From Bifidobacterium sp. ESL0775 (lineage in GTDB: Bacteria; Actinomycetota; Actinomycetes; Actinomycetales; Bifidobacteriaceae): a stretch of 64,000 nucleotides of DNA. Each line of letters starts with the position of its first letter. Positions within the stretch are counted from its first letter, which is position 1. The notes beneath the pieces were generated by a model. The model searched no databases. It was not told where the DNA came from and was given only the letters and a program-made list of their open reading frames with translations. The DNA lies in NCBI RefSeq assembly GCF_029395475.1, contig NZ_CP113917.1, forward strand, positions 1,860,001 through 1,924,000. Reading direction: 5' to 3'. A program made the position numbers and the translations under genes. This document shows positions 49,107 through 56,175 of this stretch, in pieces.

Positions 49107-50204
49107 TTAACCAACAAGAATATCAATTTTTTTAATCTGAATTGTCTCCACCTTTACACAATCCCAATCATTAGGATCAAAGAAGCAATAGTTCATGTGC
49201 GGTGGGTGCATAGTACTCTTAAAGCAGACACCATCGATTCGTTGTCTCTTAGTATCATTTAAAGACTTGATGAACTCGGCAATGTACTGCGTTGGCAGAT
49301 AGTTAAGTTCCGCATTGGGGTTGGAGCTAACTGGCTTTGCTACCTCTTGCGCAAAATCATGCAATAAGGGCTTATTAACAGCAAGTAATCTCAAAGCATG
49401 TTGATTACTAAAATCTGGAACAATATCATCAATCTTGGAAAGATTAAGTACTTTCTTTTTATTCTTATCTTTGCACTTGAACTTCCCAATAGTCACATAA
49501 TCAGGAACCGTAGCCCTAACTTCATAAGGCACCGTATCCTTGTCGCCGCATAAGTACAGTTCTCTAATTCCAGATGGGTTGACCCGACCGGCAGAAACCA
49601 ATACTTTTTGAGGCGGAGCTCCCATCTCATTTTCTTTGAAACCGGCCTTGTCATCCGCAATCCTACCCCGATAAAAAATGCCATCTGAATTCGTATCATC
49701 GACATCCTCGACAAGACTTAACAACAATTCTTGAATCGCCTCAAGGTGAATAAACGGAATATGAAAACGGTTTTTATATTTAATGTGATTTGAGAAATCA
49801 TCCCAGCTTCCATTTTCCAAGAAAGGTTTTTCTTCAGAACGTCCGAGCTTGAACTTTTGTGTAGGAAAATTGCTAGGTTCAAGTTTCTTTTTCATCAACG
49901 AATCAAAGAGCGTTGATAGCAATCTTTGTGGATTGTTTACCTTGTTGCTGAAGATATTCCAGTCACTTTGTAAAATTGTTGACATCGGTTCTCCAGCCTT
50001 TGAATCCAATACATAAAGACTGATTACATTGTAGAGAGCCGTTTGCAATTCATCATGCTTTTCAATCTCGTATAATCGAATGTTGGATGAACCGCAATAG
50101 GGGCAATCACCAAGAGGACTCTTTGCATCGTAAGCCCCTTCAACTATGTCCTTCATTCCTTTTCCGAAACAATTACTGCAACAGAACATGGTGTTATCAG
50201 ACAT
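49107..50204 (-). CDS. RES-domain protein with N-terminal zinc ribbon
   Basis: This 365-residue protein is the third gene of an A+T-rich cassette. A zinc ribbon (C9-x2-C12, C34-x2-C37) opens an N-terminal region of the HEPN/RES-associated kind (to about 160). The RES core follows: FYRGR (Y178, R179), SAGRVNPSGIRELYLCGD (R207, Y217) and PYEVR (E228). RES domains of toxin-antitoxin pairs degrade NAD+; the Arg/Tyr/Glu positions are retained here. No Xre-type antitoxin gene is beside it. It lies 4 bp after the sce7725-like gene with AGGAGTAAG upstream. An NAD-depleting effector is the likely role, not shown. Confidence 0.82.
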   Translation of the reverse strand: MSDNTMFCCSNCFGKGMKDIVEGAYDAKSPLGDCPYCGSSNIRLYEIEKHDELQTALYNVISLYVLDSKAGEPMSTILQSDWNIFSNKVNNPQRLLSTLFDSLMKKKLEPSNFPTQKFKLGRSEEKPFLENGSWDDFSNHIKYKNRFHIPFIHLEAIQELLLSLVEDVDDTNSDGIFYRGRIADDKAGFKENEMGAPPQKVLVSAGRVNPSGIRELYLCGDKDTVPYEVRATVPDYVTIGKFKCKDKNKKKVLNLSKIDDIVPDFSNQHALRLLAVNKPLLHDFAQEVAKPVSSNPNAELNYLPTQYIAEFIKSLNDTKRQRIDGVCFKSTMHPPHMNYCFFDPNDWDCVKVETIQIKKIDILVG

Positions 50205-50208
50205 TGTC

Positions 50209-51180
50209 TTACTCCTCTGCAGAATTCAGAAAAGCGTTCATCAATTCCAAATGATGCATAATGGAGAGCCGTTTAATCATCGCCAATCCAGGGAACAGAC
50301 CATTTTCAAGATAATATCGGAATCGATCCGCTGCGAATGTCGTCATTGCCTTATTGTCGTTTACAAGTTTCCAAACAGCTTGATCAAATTTCTTGCCGGG
50401 GTCTCGAAAATCTTCATTACTGTCCGAAACATAATGATGAATCCTCAACACTTGATTATTATCAAAATAAACCCAGTGAATAACAACAGCATATGCAGCA
50501 AATCCACCTGATGGACGTTCCTCCCCAATCACTGAATAATCGCCGAATCCATTATCACCGAAATTTCGATAGAACAAATGGTCTCTCGAAAACATCTCAT
50601 CAGGATGCTCGGAATAATCAACATTTCTCGGTAATTTATGGAAATGATCCGTCAAAGCAGCTCTCGAAAAATTGTTGAATCCCTGCAAAGCCATTTGCGA
50701 ACCCAAGACATCCTGTTTAACCGCGTTGCCACCTTCATAAAGAAGTACAGAAAAATTAATGGCTCTAAGGCCTTGAATCTGTGGCAGTGACCCATCTTGA
50801 AGCTGATAACGACCTTCTCTGGCAACCACAATGTATGGATTATAGAATTTATATTCTTTTACAGTTTCCAAATTGTCGCTGGCATCTTCAGAAAGGACAA
50901 TTACCGGAACAACAGAACGATTACCTCTAAGACCAACCAAACGAAGCAAAGATGGAGTGGAAATGCCCTCAACCGGATTAATGACCACCCCAATATGCAG
51001 ATCATGCTTTCTAAACGTCTCGATGACACTTCTTAATAGATATATCGAGACTTTGGAATTGCTAACCGGTTCCACGATTGGCAACACATTGTCACTGATT
51101 CTGTCCTCTTCTGCCAGATTCCGCAGAGCATAAAGTTCCGACTGCCTGCCGTAAAGGTACGGATAGTAGCACCCGCTCAT
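50209..51180 (-). CDS. sce7725-like (phage beta-protein related) family protein
   Basis: This 323-residue protein is of the family named after Sorangium locus sce7725, related to the T4 'beta protein' group. The N-terminal signature YYPYLYGRQSELYALRNLAE is typical, followed by a TIM-barrel-like alternation of hydrophobic strands (VLPIVEPV, HIGVVINPV, VVPVIVLS). No membrane segment is seen. The biochemical role of the family is unknown. It is always read here as the middle gene between sce7726-like and RES genes, with gaps of 2 and 4 bp, so the three products are made together. AAGGAG is upstream. Confidence 0.8.
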   Translation of the reverse strand: MSGCYYPYLYGRQSELYALRNLAEEDRISDNVLPIVEPVSNSKVSIYLLRSVIETFRKHDLHIGVVINPVEGISTPSLLRLVGLRGNRSVVPVIVLSEDASDNLETVKEYKFYNPYIVVAREGRYQLQDGSLPQIQGLRAINFSVLLYEGGNAVKQDVLGSQMALQGFNNFSRAALTDHFHKLPRNVDYSEHPDEMFSRDHLFYRNFGDNGFGDYSVIGEERPSGGFAAYAVVIHWVYFDNNQVLRIHHYVSDSNEDFRDPGKKFDQAVWKLVNDNKAMTTFAADRFRYYLENGLFPGLAMIKRLSIMHHLELMNAFLNSAEE

Positions 51181-51182
51181 GT

Positions 51183-52049
51183 TTATCTCCTTCGATAGTC
51201 ACTCCTCAGTAATGCATTCAGCTTCTTTTCATCATAACGCCAATCGGAAAAATACACCAAAGATTGAAGCCCATCTTGAATATTTTCAGATATCTGGAGA
51301 TTGGCCAACTTGCGTCGCTTCAACATTTTCATAACGTATTCCTGTTGTTTCAAAACAGGCAAGGTCGAAAACCATTCCAGACAAGAACTGAAATAATGTA
51401 CCGGCGTAACTTCGGGCAGCCCTCCAAACGCCTTAAGCAAAACCTTCTCATACTCAGGTTTCCGCAACATGTAGAACAAAGACTTCGAATCGAGAAAATC
51501 GGTACAACACTGCGCCTGACGAATGTGTTTCGCGCTAATCGCATTGCGCCGTGTAATGGTGTACACCCCGATATAATTTCCATACCCAGCGAAGGTGCTG
51601 AGCAAATCCAAGACCTCCTGGAATCTAGTTTCAGGAACGACTACATAGACATAGGAAAAGACCGTTAGATAATGCAGTAATTGCTGTTCCAATCGATCGA
51701 AAGTGTCCAAATCAGACTTAATCTCGTATGCCCTTCCACAACCATTGATCATCACAAAATCCGCAATGGAATCTCCTACCGGAAGTTGACGAAAAGCAAC
51801 TGTCGTTCGAGGACTATGCTTTTGCAGAAGCTTACGGAATAGCACATCCTGATAAACGAATTCATTGCGCTGGTTACGATAAAGATATTTGTAAATTCCC
51901 GTAAATATCTGGCCATAGGTCATTGAACCAAAGTCACTGACACTTTTATCCGCAGCGATCTGAAACGTCTTACTAAAACCAGACTCCAACAAATCTTCAA
52001 GAACATGAGTACTGAACACATGGTTGAGAGCGCGAACAGCATCTGCCAT
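51183..52049 (-). CDS. sce7726-like protein with PD-(D/E)XK-type motif
   Basis: This 288-residue protein of the sce7726 family is the first gene of the cassette. Residues about 63-125 have a nuclease-like pattern: E63, then R87, D97 (SIADFVM), E109-x-K111 (AYEIKSD) and following DTFDRLEQQLLHY. This matches the PD-(D/E)XK restriction-endonuclease fold. The rest is helical. The start has CAGGAGGGG. The low G+C of the whole cassette contrasts with rpoB and mutY on either side, indicating transfer. Nuclease activity is an inference from the motif only. Confidence 0.8.
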   Translation of the reverse strand: MADAVRALNHVFSTHVLEDLLESGFSKTFQIAADKSVSDFGSMTYGQIFTGIYKYLYRNQRNEFVYQDVLFRKLLQKHSPRTTVAFRQLPVGDSIADFVMINGCGRAYEIKSDLDTFDRLEQQLLHYLTVFSYVYVVVPETRFQEVLDLLSTFAGYGNYIGVYTITRRNAISAKHIRQAQCCTDFLDSKSLFYMLRKPEYEKVLLKAFGGLPEVTPVHYFSSCLEWFSTLPVLKQQEYVMKMLKRRKLANLQISENIQDGLQSLVYFSDWRYDEKKLNALLRSDYRRR

Positions 52050-52169
52050 AGCCCCTCCTGTTCACAATTTCGTTTGATGAAGTCATATTGCTTCTTCCTA
52101 ATTTTACTATCTTAGCTATTCTGAATGACTCGCTCTCATGGAATCATGACCGAGTCTTTACGCCTCGTT

Positions 52170-53324
52170 TCATTGTGGCAAACGCAACGAACCGTCAAGG
52201 CCGATTTCTATCAGGCCATCCTCATCGAGGCTGGCGATACAGGCGTCAAGCTGGATTTGGTCTGGCCAGAGCTTTTCGACCTCCTCGCGCGACAGACTCG
52301 GCAAGACAGTACGTTCTTCGCCGCGAACCTTTTTTGCTGCCGCGTGATCGGATTTTCTGCTTGTTGACGTGGAAGTTGCGGAAGTCACGGAAGAAGCAGT
52401 GTCCGCAACATTCCTAGGCAGCATCTCTGCGGAAGGCGAGTCAGCGAGCGCGCGCAGAGCGTTGAGGACGATGCCGCGCACCTGGCGGTTCGTGCCCTTG
52501 AAGCTCTGACGCGGACGGGTGCGCTTCTCCCCCATGTGCGGGCAGCCAGCGGCGTAGAAGCGGCTGTGCGAGGCCCACGGGTCCTCGTCAATTTTCGGAT
52601 TTTTGGCGGTGCAGACCAGCGCGCCCAGCTCGATGAGCGCCTCGTTCCAGATCACGCTTTCCTTGGGCTTTTGCGGCAGCACGGCGTTCGCCAGCTTGCG
52701 CTCCTCCGGCTTGGTGGCACCGCCGAAGGATTCCTCGCCCTCGAATGTGCGCCAGAGCACGCGGCGGACGTTGGTGTCGAGCACGGCGATGCGCTCGCCG
52801 AACGCGAAGCTCATCACCGCGCTGGCTGTGTAGTCTCCGATGCCGGGAAGCGCGACCAGTTCGTCATACGTTTTCGGAAGCTCGTCGTGGTATTGCTCCG
52901 CGACCACTTTCGCGCATTCCTGAAGCCGCAATGCGCGGCGCGGATAGCCCAGCCTGCCCCAGGCGGTGATGACCTCGGCCGTACTCGCCTTGGCGAGGCT
53001 TGCGGCGTCGGGCCAGACGTCCATCCAATTGTTCCAATACTGCGCCACGCGACTCATCTGCGTCTGCTGGCTCATCACTTCGGAAATGAGGATGCCCCAC
53101 GGCGTCGTGCGACCGAACCGCCACGGCAGATCGCGCGCGTTGACGTCCCACCAAGCAAACAGTTCCTGCTTCATGGCGTCAAGTTCGTCAGCGTTAAAAC
53201 CCTTGACCACCCCGTCCAAGTTATCGCCAGCACTATGCGAGTCTTCGCCCACTTCACGGGAACTTTCGGCTTCACTATGCAAGCTCTTACCCAGATTCCG
53301 CGTGCTTTCAGCGGCTGACGTCAT
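52170..53324 (-). CDS. mutY: A/G-specific adenine glycosylase MutY, without Fe-S cluster
   Basis: This 384-residue DNA repair enzyme removes adenine mispaired with 8-oxoguanine. The HhH-GPD domain is clear: EVMSQQTQMSRV with the catalytic glutamate, LPGIGDYTASAV and AVLDTNVRRVL with the catalytic aspartate. The four-cysteine iron-sulfur motif that normally follows is missing: only the first cysteine (VCTAKNPK) and one later cysteine (AAGCPH) remain, with IDEDPWASHSRFY in place of the cluster loop. ATG 53324 has AGGAGG upstream; the first 45 residues are a variable Ser/Glu-rich extension. The C-terminal part has weak similarity to the usual 8-oxoG-recognition domain. Confidence 0.93.
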   Translation of the reverse strand: MTSAAESTRNLGKSLHSEAESSREVGEDSHSAGDNLDGVVKGFNADELDAMKQELFAWWDVNARDLPWRFGRTTPWGILISEVMSQQTQMSRVAQYWNNWMDVWPDAASLAKASTAEVITAWGRLGYPRRALRLQECAKVVAEQYHDELPKTYDELVALPGIGDYTASAVMSFAFGERIAVLDTNVRRVLWRTFEGEESFGGATKPEERKLANAVLPQKPKESVIWNEALIELGALVCTAKNPKIDEDPWASHSRFYAAGCPHMGEKRTRPRQSFKGTNRQVRGIVLNALRALADSPSAEMLPRNVADTASSVTSATSTSTSRKSDHAAAKKVRGEERTVLPSLSREEVEKLWPDQIQLDACIASLDEDGLIEIGLDGSLRLPQ

Positions 53325-53475
53325 ATCCCTATCCTCCTGAACCATCCGACCATTCTGCCTTGACGCCAATACAGTCCTAGGACCAAATATTGTTAACGTT
53401 AACGCGACAAACGGAATCATGACAATATAATGGAAATGTTGTGAGCTATATCACAGAACCATATAAGGAGTAACA

Positions 53476-54633
53476 ATGGTGTATCGTATGATCTTCAACC
53501 AGGAAGCCTATTTCGGGCGCGGCGCGATCAAGGAGATCCCGAACGTCGCCAAGACGCACGGCTTCCACAAGGCTTTCATCGTCACCGACCCGGTGCTGCT
53601 TAAGACCGGAACCGTCAAGAAGGTCACCGACGTGCTCGACGCCGCCGGCATGCCTTACGAAATCTTCGACAACGTCAAGCCGAACCCGCCGGTGGAATGC
53701 ATCCAGGACGGCGTGGCGAAGTTCAAGAGCGCAGGCGCCGACTTCCTGATCGGATTGGGCGGCGGCTCGCCGCAGGACACCTGCAAGGGCATCGGCATCA
53801 TCGCCGCGAACCCTGAGTTCGCCGACGTGCTTTCGCTGGAAGGCACCGCAGCCACCAAGAACCCGTCCGTGCCAATCTTCGGCGTGCCCACCACCGCCGG
53901 GACCGCTTCGGAGACCACCATTAACTATGTGGTCACCGACACCGCCAAGAAGCGCAAGTTCGTAGCCGTTGACCCGCATGACATCCCGCTGGTCGCCTTT
54001 GTCGATCCGGACATGACCGACTCGATGCCGCGCAGCCTCAAGGTGGCCACCGGCCTCGACGCCCTGACCCATGCCATCGAGGGCTTCGTCACCCCGGGCG
54101 CCTGGGAGCTTTCCGACTGCCTCTCTCTGCAGACGATTCGTATGATCGCCGACAATCTTGCCAAGTCCGCCGACGGCGACGTAGAAGCGGGCGAGAAGAT
54201 GGCCTATGCCTCCTATATCACCGGCATGGCGTATTCCAACGTCGGCCTCGGCCTCGTGCACGGCATGGCCCACGCGCTGGGCGGTCTGCTCGGCGTCGCG
54301 CACGGCGTGGCGAACGGCATCCTACTTGCGCCCGTGATGGAATACAACAAGGATTACACCGGCGAGAAGTACCGCGCCATCGCCCATGCCTTCGGCGACC
54401 AGGATTCCTACAATCCCGACCGTTCGATCGAGGAAGTGCGCGAAGAGGCCGTACAGAGGATCCACAAGCTCACCGTCGACCTCGGCAACCCGACCACCAT
54501 CAGCGAAGTCGGTGCCAAGGAAAGCGACATCGATGGCCTGACCGAGAACGCCTTCGTGGACGTCTGCACCGGCGGCAACCCGCGCAAGCCCACCAAGGAA
54601 GACATCCATGCCATCTATGAGAGCCTGATGTAA
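53476..54633 (+). CDS. fucO: Lactaldehyde reductase (iron-containing alcohol dehydrogenase)
   Basis: This 385-residue group III alcohol dehydrogenase is closest to FucO, which reduces L-lactaldehyde to 1,2-propanediol in anaerobic fucose or rhamnose use. Marks are the NAD-binding GLGGGSPQDTCKGIG, TTAGTASETT, and the metal ligands in DALTHAIEGF and GLVHGMAHALGGLLGVAHGVANG. The start has AAGGAGTAACA. It is monocistronic, with a terminator directly downstream. Other substrates are possible, since family specificity is broad. Confidence 0.92.
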   Translation: MVYRMIFNQEAYFGRGAIKEIPNVAKTHGFHKAFIVTDPVLLKTGTVKKVTDVLDAAGMPYEIFDNVKPNPPVECIQDGVAKFKSAGADFLIGLGGGSPQDTCKGIGIIAANPEFADVLSLEGTAATKNPSVPIFGVPTTAGTASETTINYVVTDTAKKRKFVAVDPHDIPLVAFVDPDMTDSMPRSLKVATGLDALTHAIEGFVTPGAWELSDCLSLQTIRMIADNLAKSADGDVEAGEKMAYASYITGMAYSNVGLGLVHGMAHALGGLLGVAHGVANGILLAPVMEYNKDYTGEKYRAIAHAFGDQDSYNPDRSIEEVREEAVQRIHKLTVDLGNPTTISEVGAKESDIDGLTENAFVDVCTGGNPRKPTKEDIHAIYESLM

Positions 54634-54668
54634 GGACTCTGTTTAGCCGCGTAAAACCCGGCCATCCT

Positions 54669-54701
54669 CAAAAGCCCGTCGACAACCTCGGCGGGCTTTT
54701 G
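54669..54701 (+). terminator. fucO terminator
   Basis: CAAAAGCCCG and CGGGCTTTTG form a 10-bp stem around a 13-nt loop, with the T-run part of the 3' arm, 36 bp after the fucO stop. Confidence 0.85.
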
Positions 54702-54826
54702 CTATGCCGAATTATCTTTATTCTCGACAGGGCAATTGCTGACGACCGACATCGTGCTATCATCTATCCGCACAAAACGTAGACGTAGCCAGACTCAGTG
54801 TCGCTTCACGGGGTTAGTTTTGAACC

Positions 54827-55486
54827 ATGACAGATGCAGCGCAAACGGCGGGGAACGCCGGAAATCCCGAGAACAAAGTCACCGATATGTACGAATACGG
54901 CTATCGCAAGTCCAATTACGGGCCAGACGAGCTCGTGACCGACGCGCATGGCAACCCCATCAGCGTGGTCGACGCGATGATGAGCGCCAAGGACGCCAGC
55001 GAGGCCAAGACCGTGACGCCGCACCTGTGCTACTACTCCCCTCGCATCCCCGGCAACACCGGCTCCGCCATCCGTCTGTGCGCCGTGACCGGGACGATCC
55101 TGCACCTGATCGAGCCGCTCGGCTTCAATCTCAAGGACACCAAGCTGCGCCGCGCCGGCCTTGATTACCACGACATGGCCCACGTCGTGCTGCATCCCGA
55201 TTTCGACGACCTCGTCAAGTCCATGCCCAACTCACGCATCATCGCGTTCACCGCGCACGCCACCAAGCTCTACACCGACGTGCAATACAAGCCGACCGAT
55301 ATCCTCCTGTTCGGCCCGGAGCCGGGCAACATCCCCGACCCGATGGACATCATGGCCGGCCCGCACGTCGCCGAGCAGGTGCGCCTGCCGATGCGGCCAT
55401 CCTTGCGTTCGCTGAACCTTACCAACTGCGCCTCCATCGCCATCTACGAGGCCTGGCGTCAGCTGGGCTTCCAAGGCGGGGAATAA
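54827..55486 (+). CDS. trmL: tRNA (cytidine/uridine 2'-O)-methyltransferase, TrmL type
   Basis: This 219-residue SPOUT-class methyltransferase modifies the wobble base ribose of certain leucine tRNAs in the family. The hallmark PRIPGNTGSAIRLCAVTG and LHLIEPLGFNL, then LRRAGLDY, LFGPEPGN and the knot segment LRSLNLTNCASIAIYEA, are all present. About 60 N-terminal residues precede the SPOUT core, more than in E. coli TrmL. No strong ribosome site is seen before ATG 54827. It is monocistronic. Confidence 0.93.
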   Translation: MTDAAQTAGNAGNPENKVTDMYEYGYRKSNYGPDELVTDAHGNPISVVDAMMSAKDASEAKTVTPHLCYYSPRIPGNTGSAIRLCAVTGTILHLIEPLGFNLKDTKLRRAGLDYHDMAHVVLHPDFDDLVKSMPNSRIIAFTAHATKLYTDVQYKPTDILLFGPEPGNIPDPMDIMAGPHVAEQVRLPMRPSLRSLNLTNCASIAIYEAWRQLGFQGGE

Positions 55487-55513
55487 GTAGAAATCCGGCA
55501 ATGAAATTGATAT

Positions 55514-55545
55514 AAAAAAAACGGCGGCAGATTGCTCCACCGCCG
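55514..55545 (-). terminator. Terminator of the small membrane-protein gene
   Basis: On the minus strand CGGCGG-N12-CCGCCG is followed by eight T residues (the A-run at 55514-55521). It lies 44 bp past the 49-codon gene's stop and points leftward, so it does not belong to trmL. Confidence 0.88.
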
Positions 55546-55589
55546 AAATCCCGCCTCACTACCCCATTAGGGGCAGTTCGGTACCAGCG

Positions 55590-55739
55590 CTACTCCATCT
55601 TCCAGATCGCCAACAGCAGGCAACCTGCAAGAATTGCAGCTTCCCAGAGGGGATCAACTCTGGATACCATCGCAAGCAAAACCACAGCCGCGAGCTGGCA
55701 GAGCCCGGAGTTCCCAGGCTTCTTCTTATTGGATGCCAT
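55590..55739 (-). CDS. 49-residue two-helix membrane protein
   Basis: This small gene is supported by a start with GGGAG six bases upstream and a strong terminator 44 bp after its stop. The product has a Lys-rich N-terminus (SNKKKPGNSG), a hydrophobic stretch at about 13-26 (LCQLAAVVLLAMV), a polar turn RVDP, and a second at about 31-46 (LWEAAILAGCLLLAIW). It could be a small membrane regulator, a toxin-like peptide or a stress protein. An in-frame ATG one codon earlier is also possible. I do not recognise the family. The leader of about 130 nt upstream contains a perfect stem (GTGCCGC-N6-GCGGCAC at 55830-55849). Confidence 0.6.
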   Translation of the reverse strand: MASNKKKPGNSGLCQLAAVVLLAMVSRVDPLWEAAILAGCLLLAIWKME

Positions 55740-55897
55740 CATAGGCTCCCATCTCATGTTACGTCAGCTGACCTTATGGTCCCAGCCGGTCGCCTGCACG
55801 TTTCCGGTTCTCCGTCTCACGGGATTGCCGTGCCGCGTGCATGCGGCACATCCAACGTGACATATTGAGGAACGAATTGCAAATTAGAACAATAATG

Positions 55898-55944
55898 TCA
55901 AGGAAAAATCAAGATTTCTTGATATCAGAATCAAGAAACCTTGA
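55898..55944. promoter_or_regulatory. Helically phased TCAAG/CTTGA repeat array
   Basis: TCAAG occurs at 55898, 55909 and 55931, and CTTGA at 55918 and 55940, so like elements are 11 or 22 bp apart. They build a perfect 8-bp inverted repeat TTCTTGAT-N6-ATCAAGAA at 55916-55937, and another, ATCAAGA-TT-TCTTGAT. The array lies between a minus-strand promoter for the small gene (about 55883-55912) and a plus-strand promoter at 55951. It looks like a multi-site operator shared by divergent transcripts. Confidence 0.65.
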
Positions 55945-55950
55945 GAAAAT

Positions 55951-55979
55951 TTGAGAACTGGACGCCGTTGTGATATGTT
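55951..55979 (+). promoter_or_regulatory. Candidate plus-strand promoter
   Basis: TTGAGA and TATGTT are 17 bp apart, immediately after the TCAAG/CTTGA array. Transcription would begin near 55986 with no convincing reading frame behind it. Confidence 0.5.
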
Positions 55980-55985
55980 CAAAAT

Positions 55986-56082
55986 GTCGGTTGGAGTCGT
56001 CTCACCTCGGGGCATCAGCCCGGGTCTTCAAAGCTTCGCTCCGTTGGGCTTCACCGGTAGGGCGTTTTTATTATTTTTTCGT
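55986..56082 (+). ncRNA. Possible small RNA
   Basis: Between the 55951 promoter and a T-rich stretch (TTTTTATTATTTTTT at 56065-56079) lies about 97 nt of G+C-rich sequence. A composite stem forms from GCC/GGC, CGG/CCG and AAGC/GCTT between 56018 and 56063. This has the layout of a small regulatory RNA with an intrinsic terminator. It does not resemble SRP RNA, tmRNA or 6S RNA to me. Support is only promoter plus terminator. Confidence 0.35.
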
Positions 56083-56099
56083 CCTCTTATGTTACGGAG

Positions 56100-56129
56100 T
56101 TGGGCCGCTGAAAATTTCCAGCGGCCCAA
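56100..56129 (-). terminator. Hairpin downstream of the UPF0210 gene
   Basis: TTGGGCCGCTG and CAGCGGCCCAA form a perfect 11-bp stem with an 8-nt loop, 46 bp after the UPF0210 stop on the minus strand. The U-run is weak, so it may be an incomplete terminator. Confidence 0.55.
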
Positions 56130-56132
56130 TCT

Positions 56133-56153
56133 TATCAATTACGGTAATTGATA
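56133..56153. other. 21-bp perfect palindrome
   Basis: TATCAATTAC-G-GTAATTGATA lies between the UPF0210 stop (56176) and the hairpin above. It may be a protein-binding site or part of the 3' end. Confidence 0.5.
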
Positions 56154-56175
56154 CTTATATCCCCATTCGCAACAC

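Noticed and set aside
55601..55800. Known riboswitch in the leader of the 49-codon gene
   Set aside because: Stems are present but none of the conserved cores I know (cobalamin, TPP, SAM, FMN, ZTP, ydaO) could be matched.
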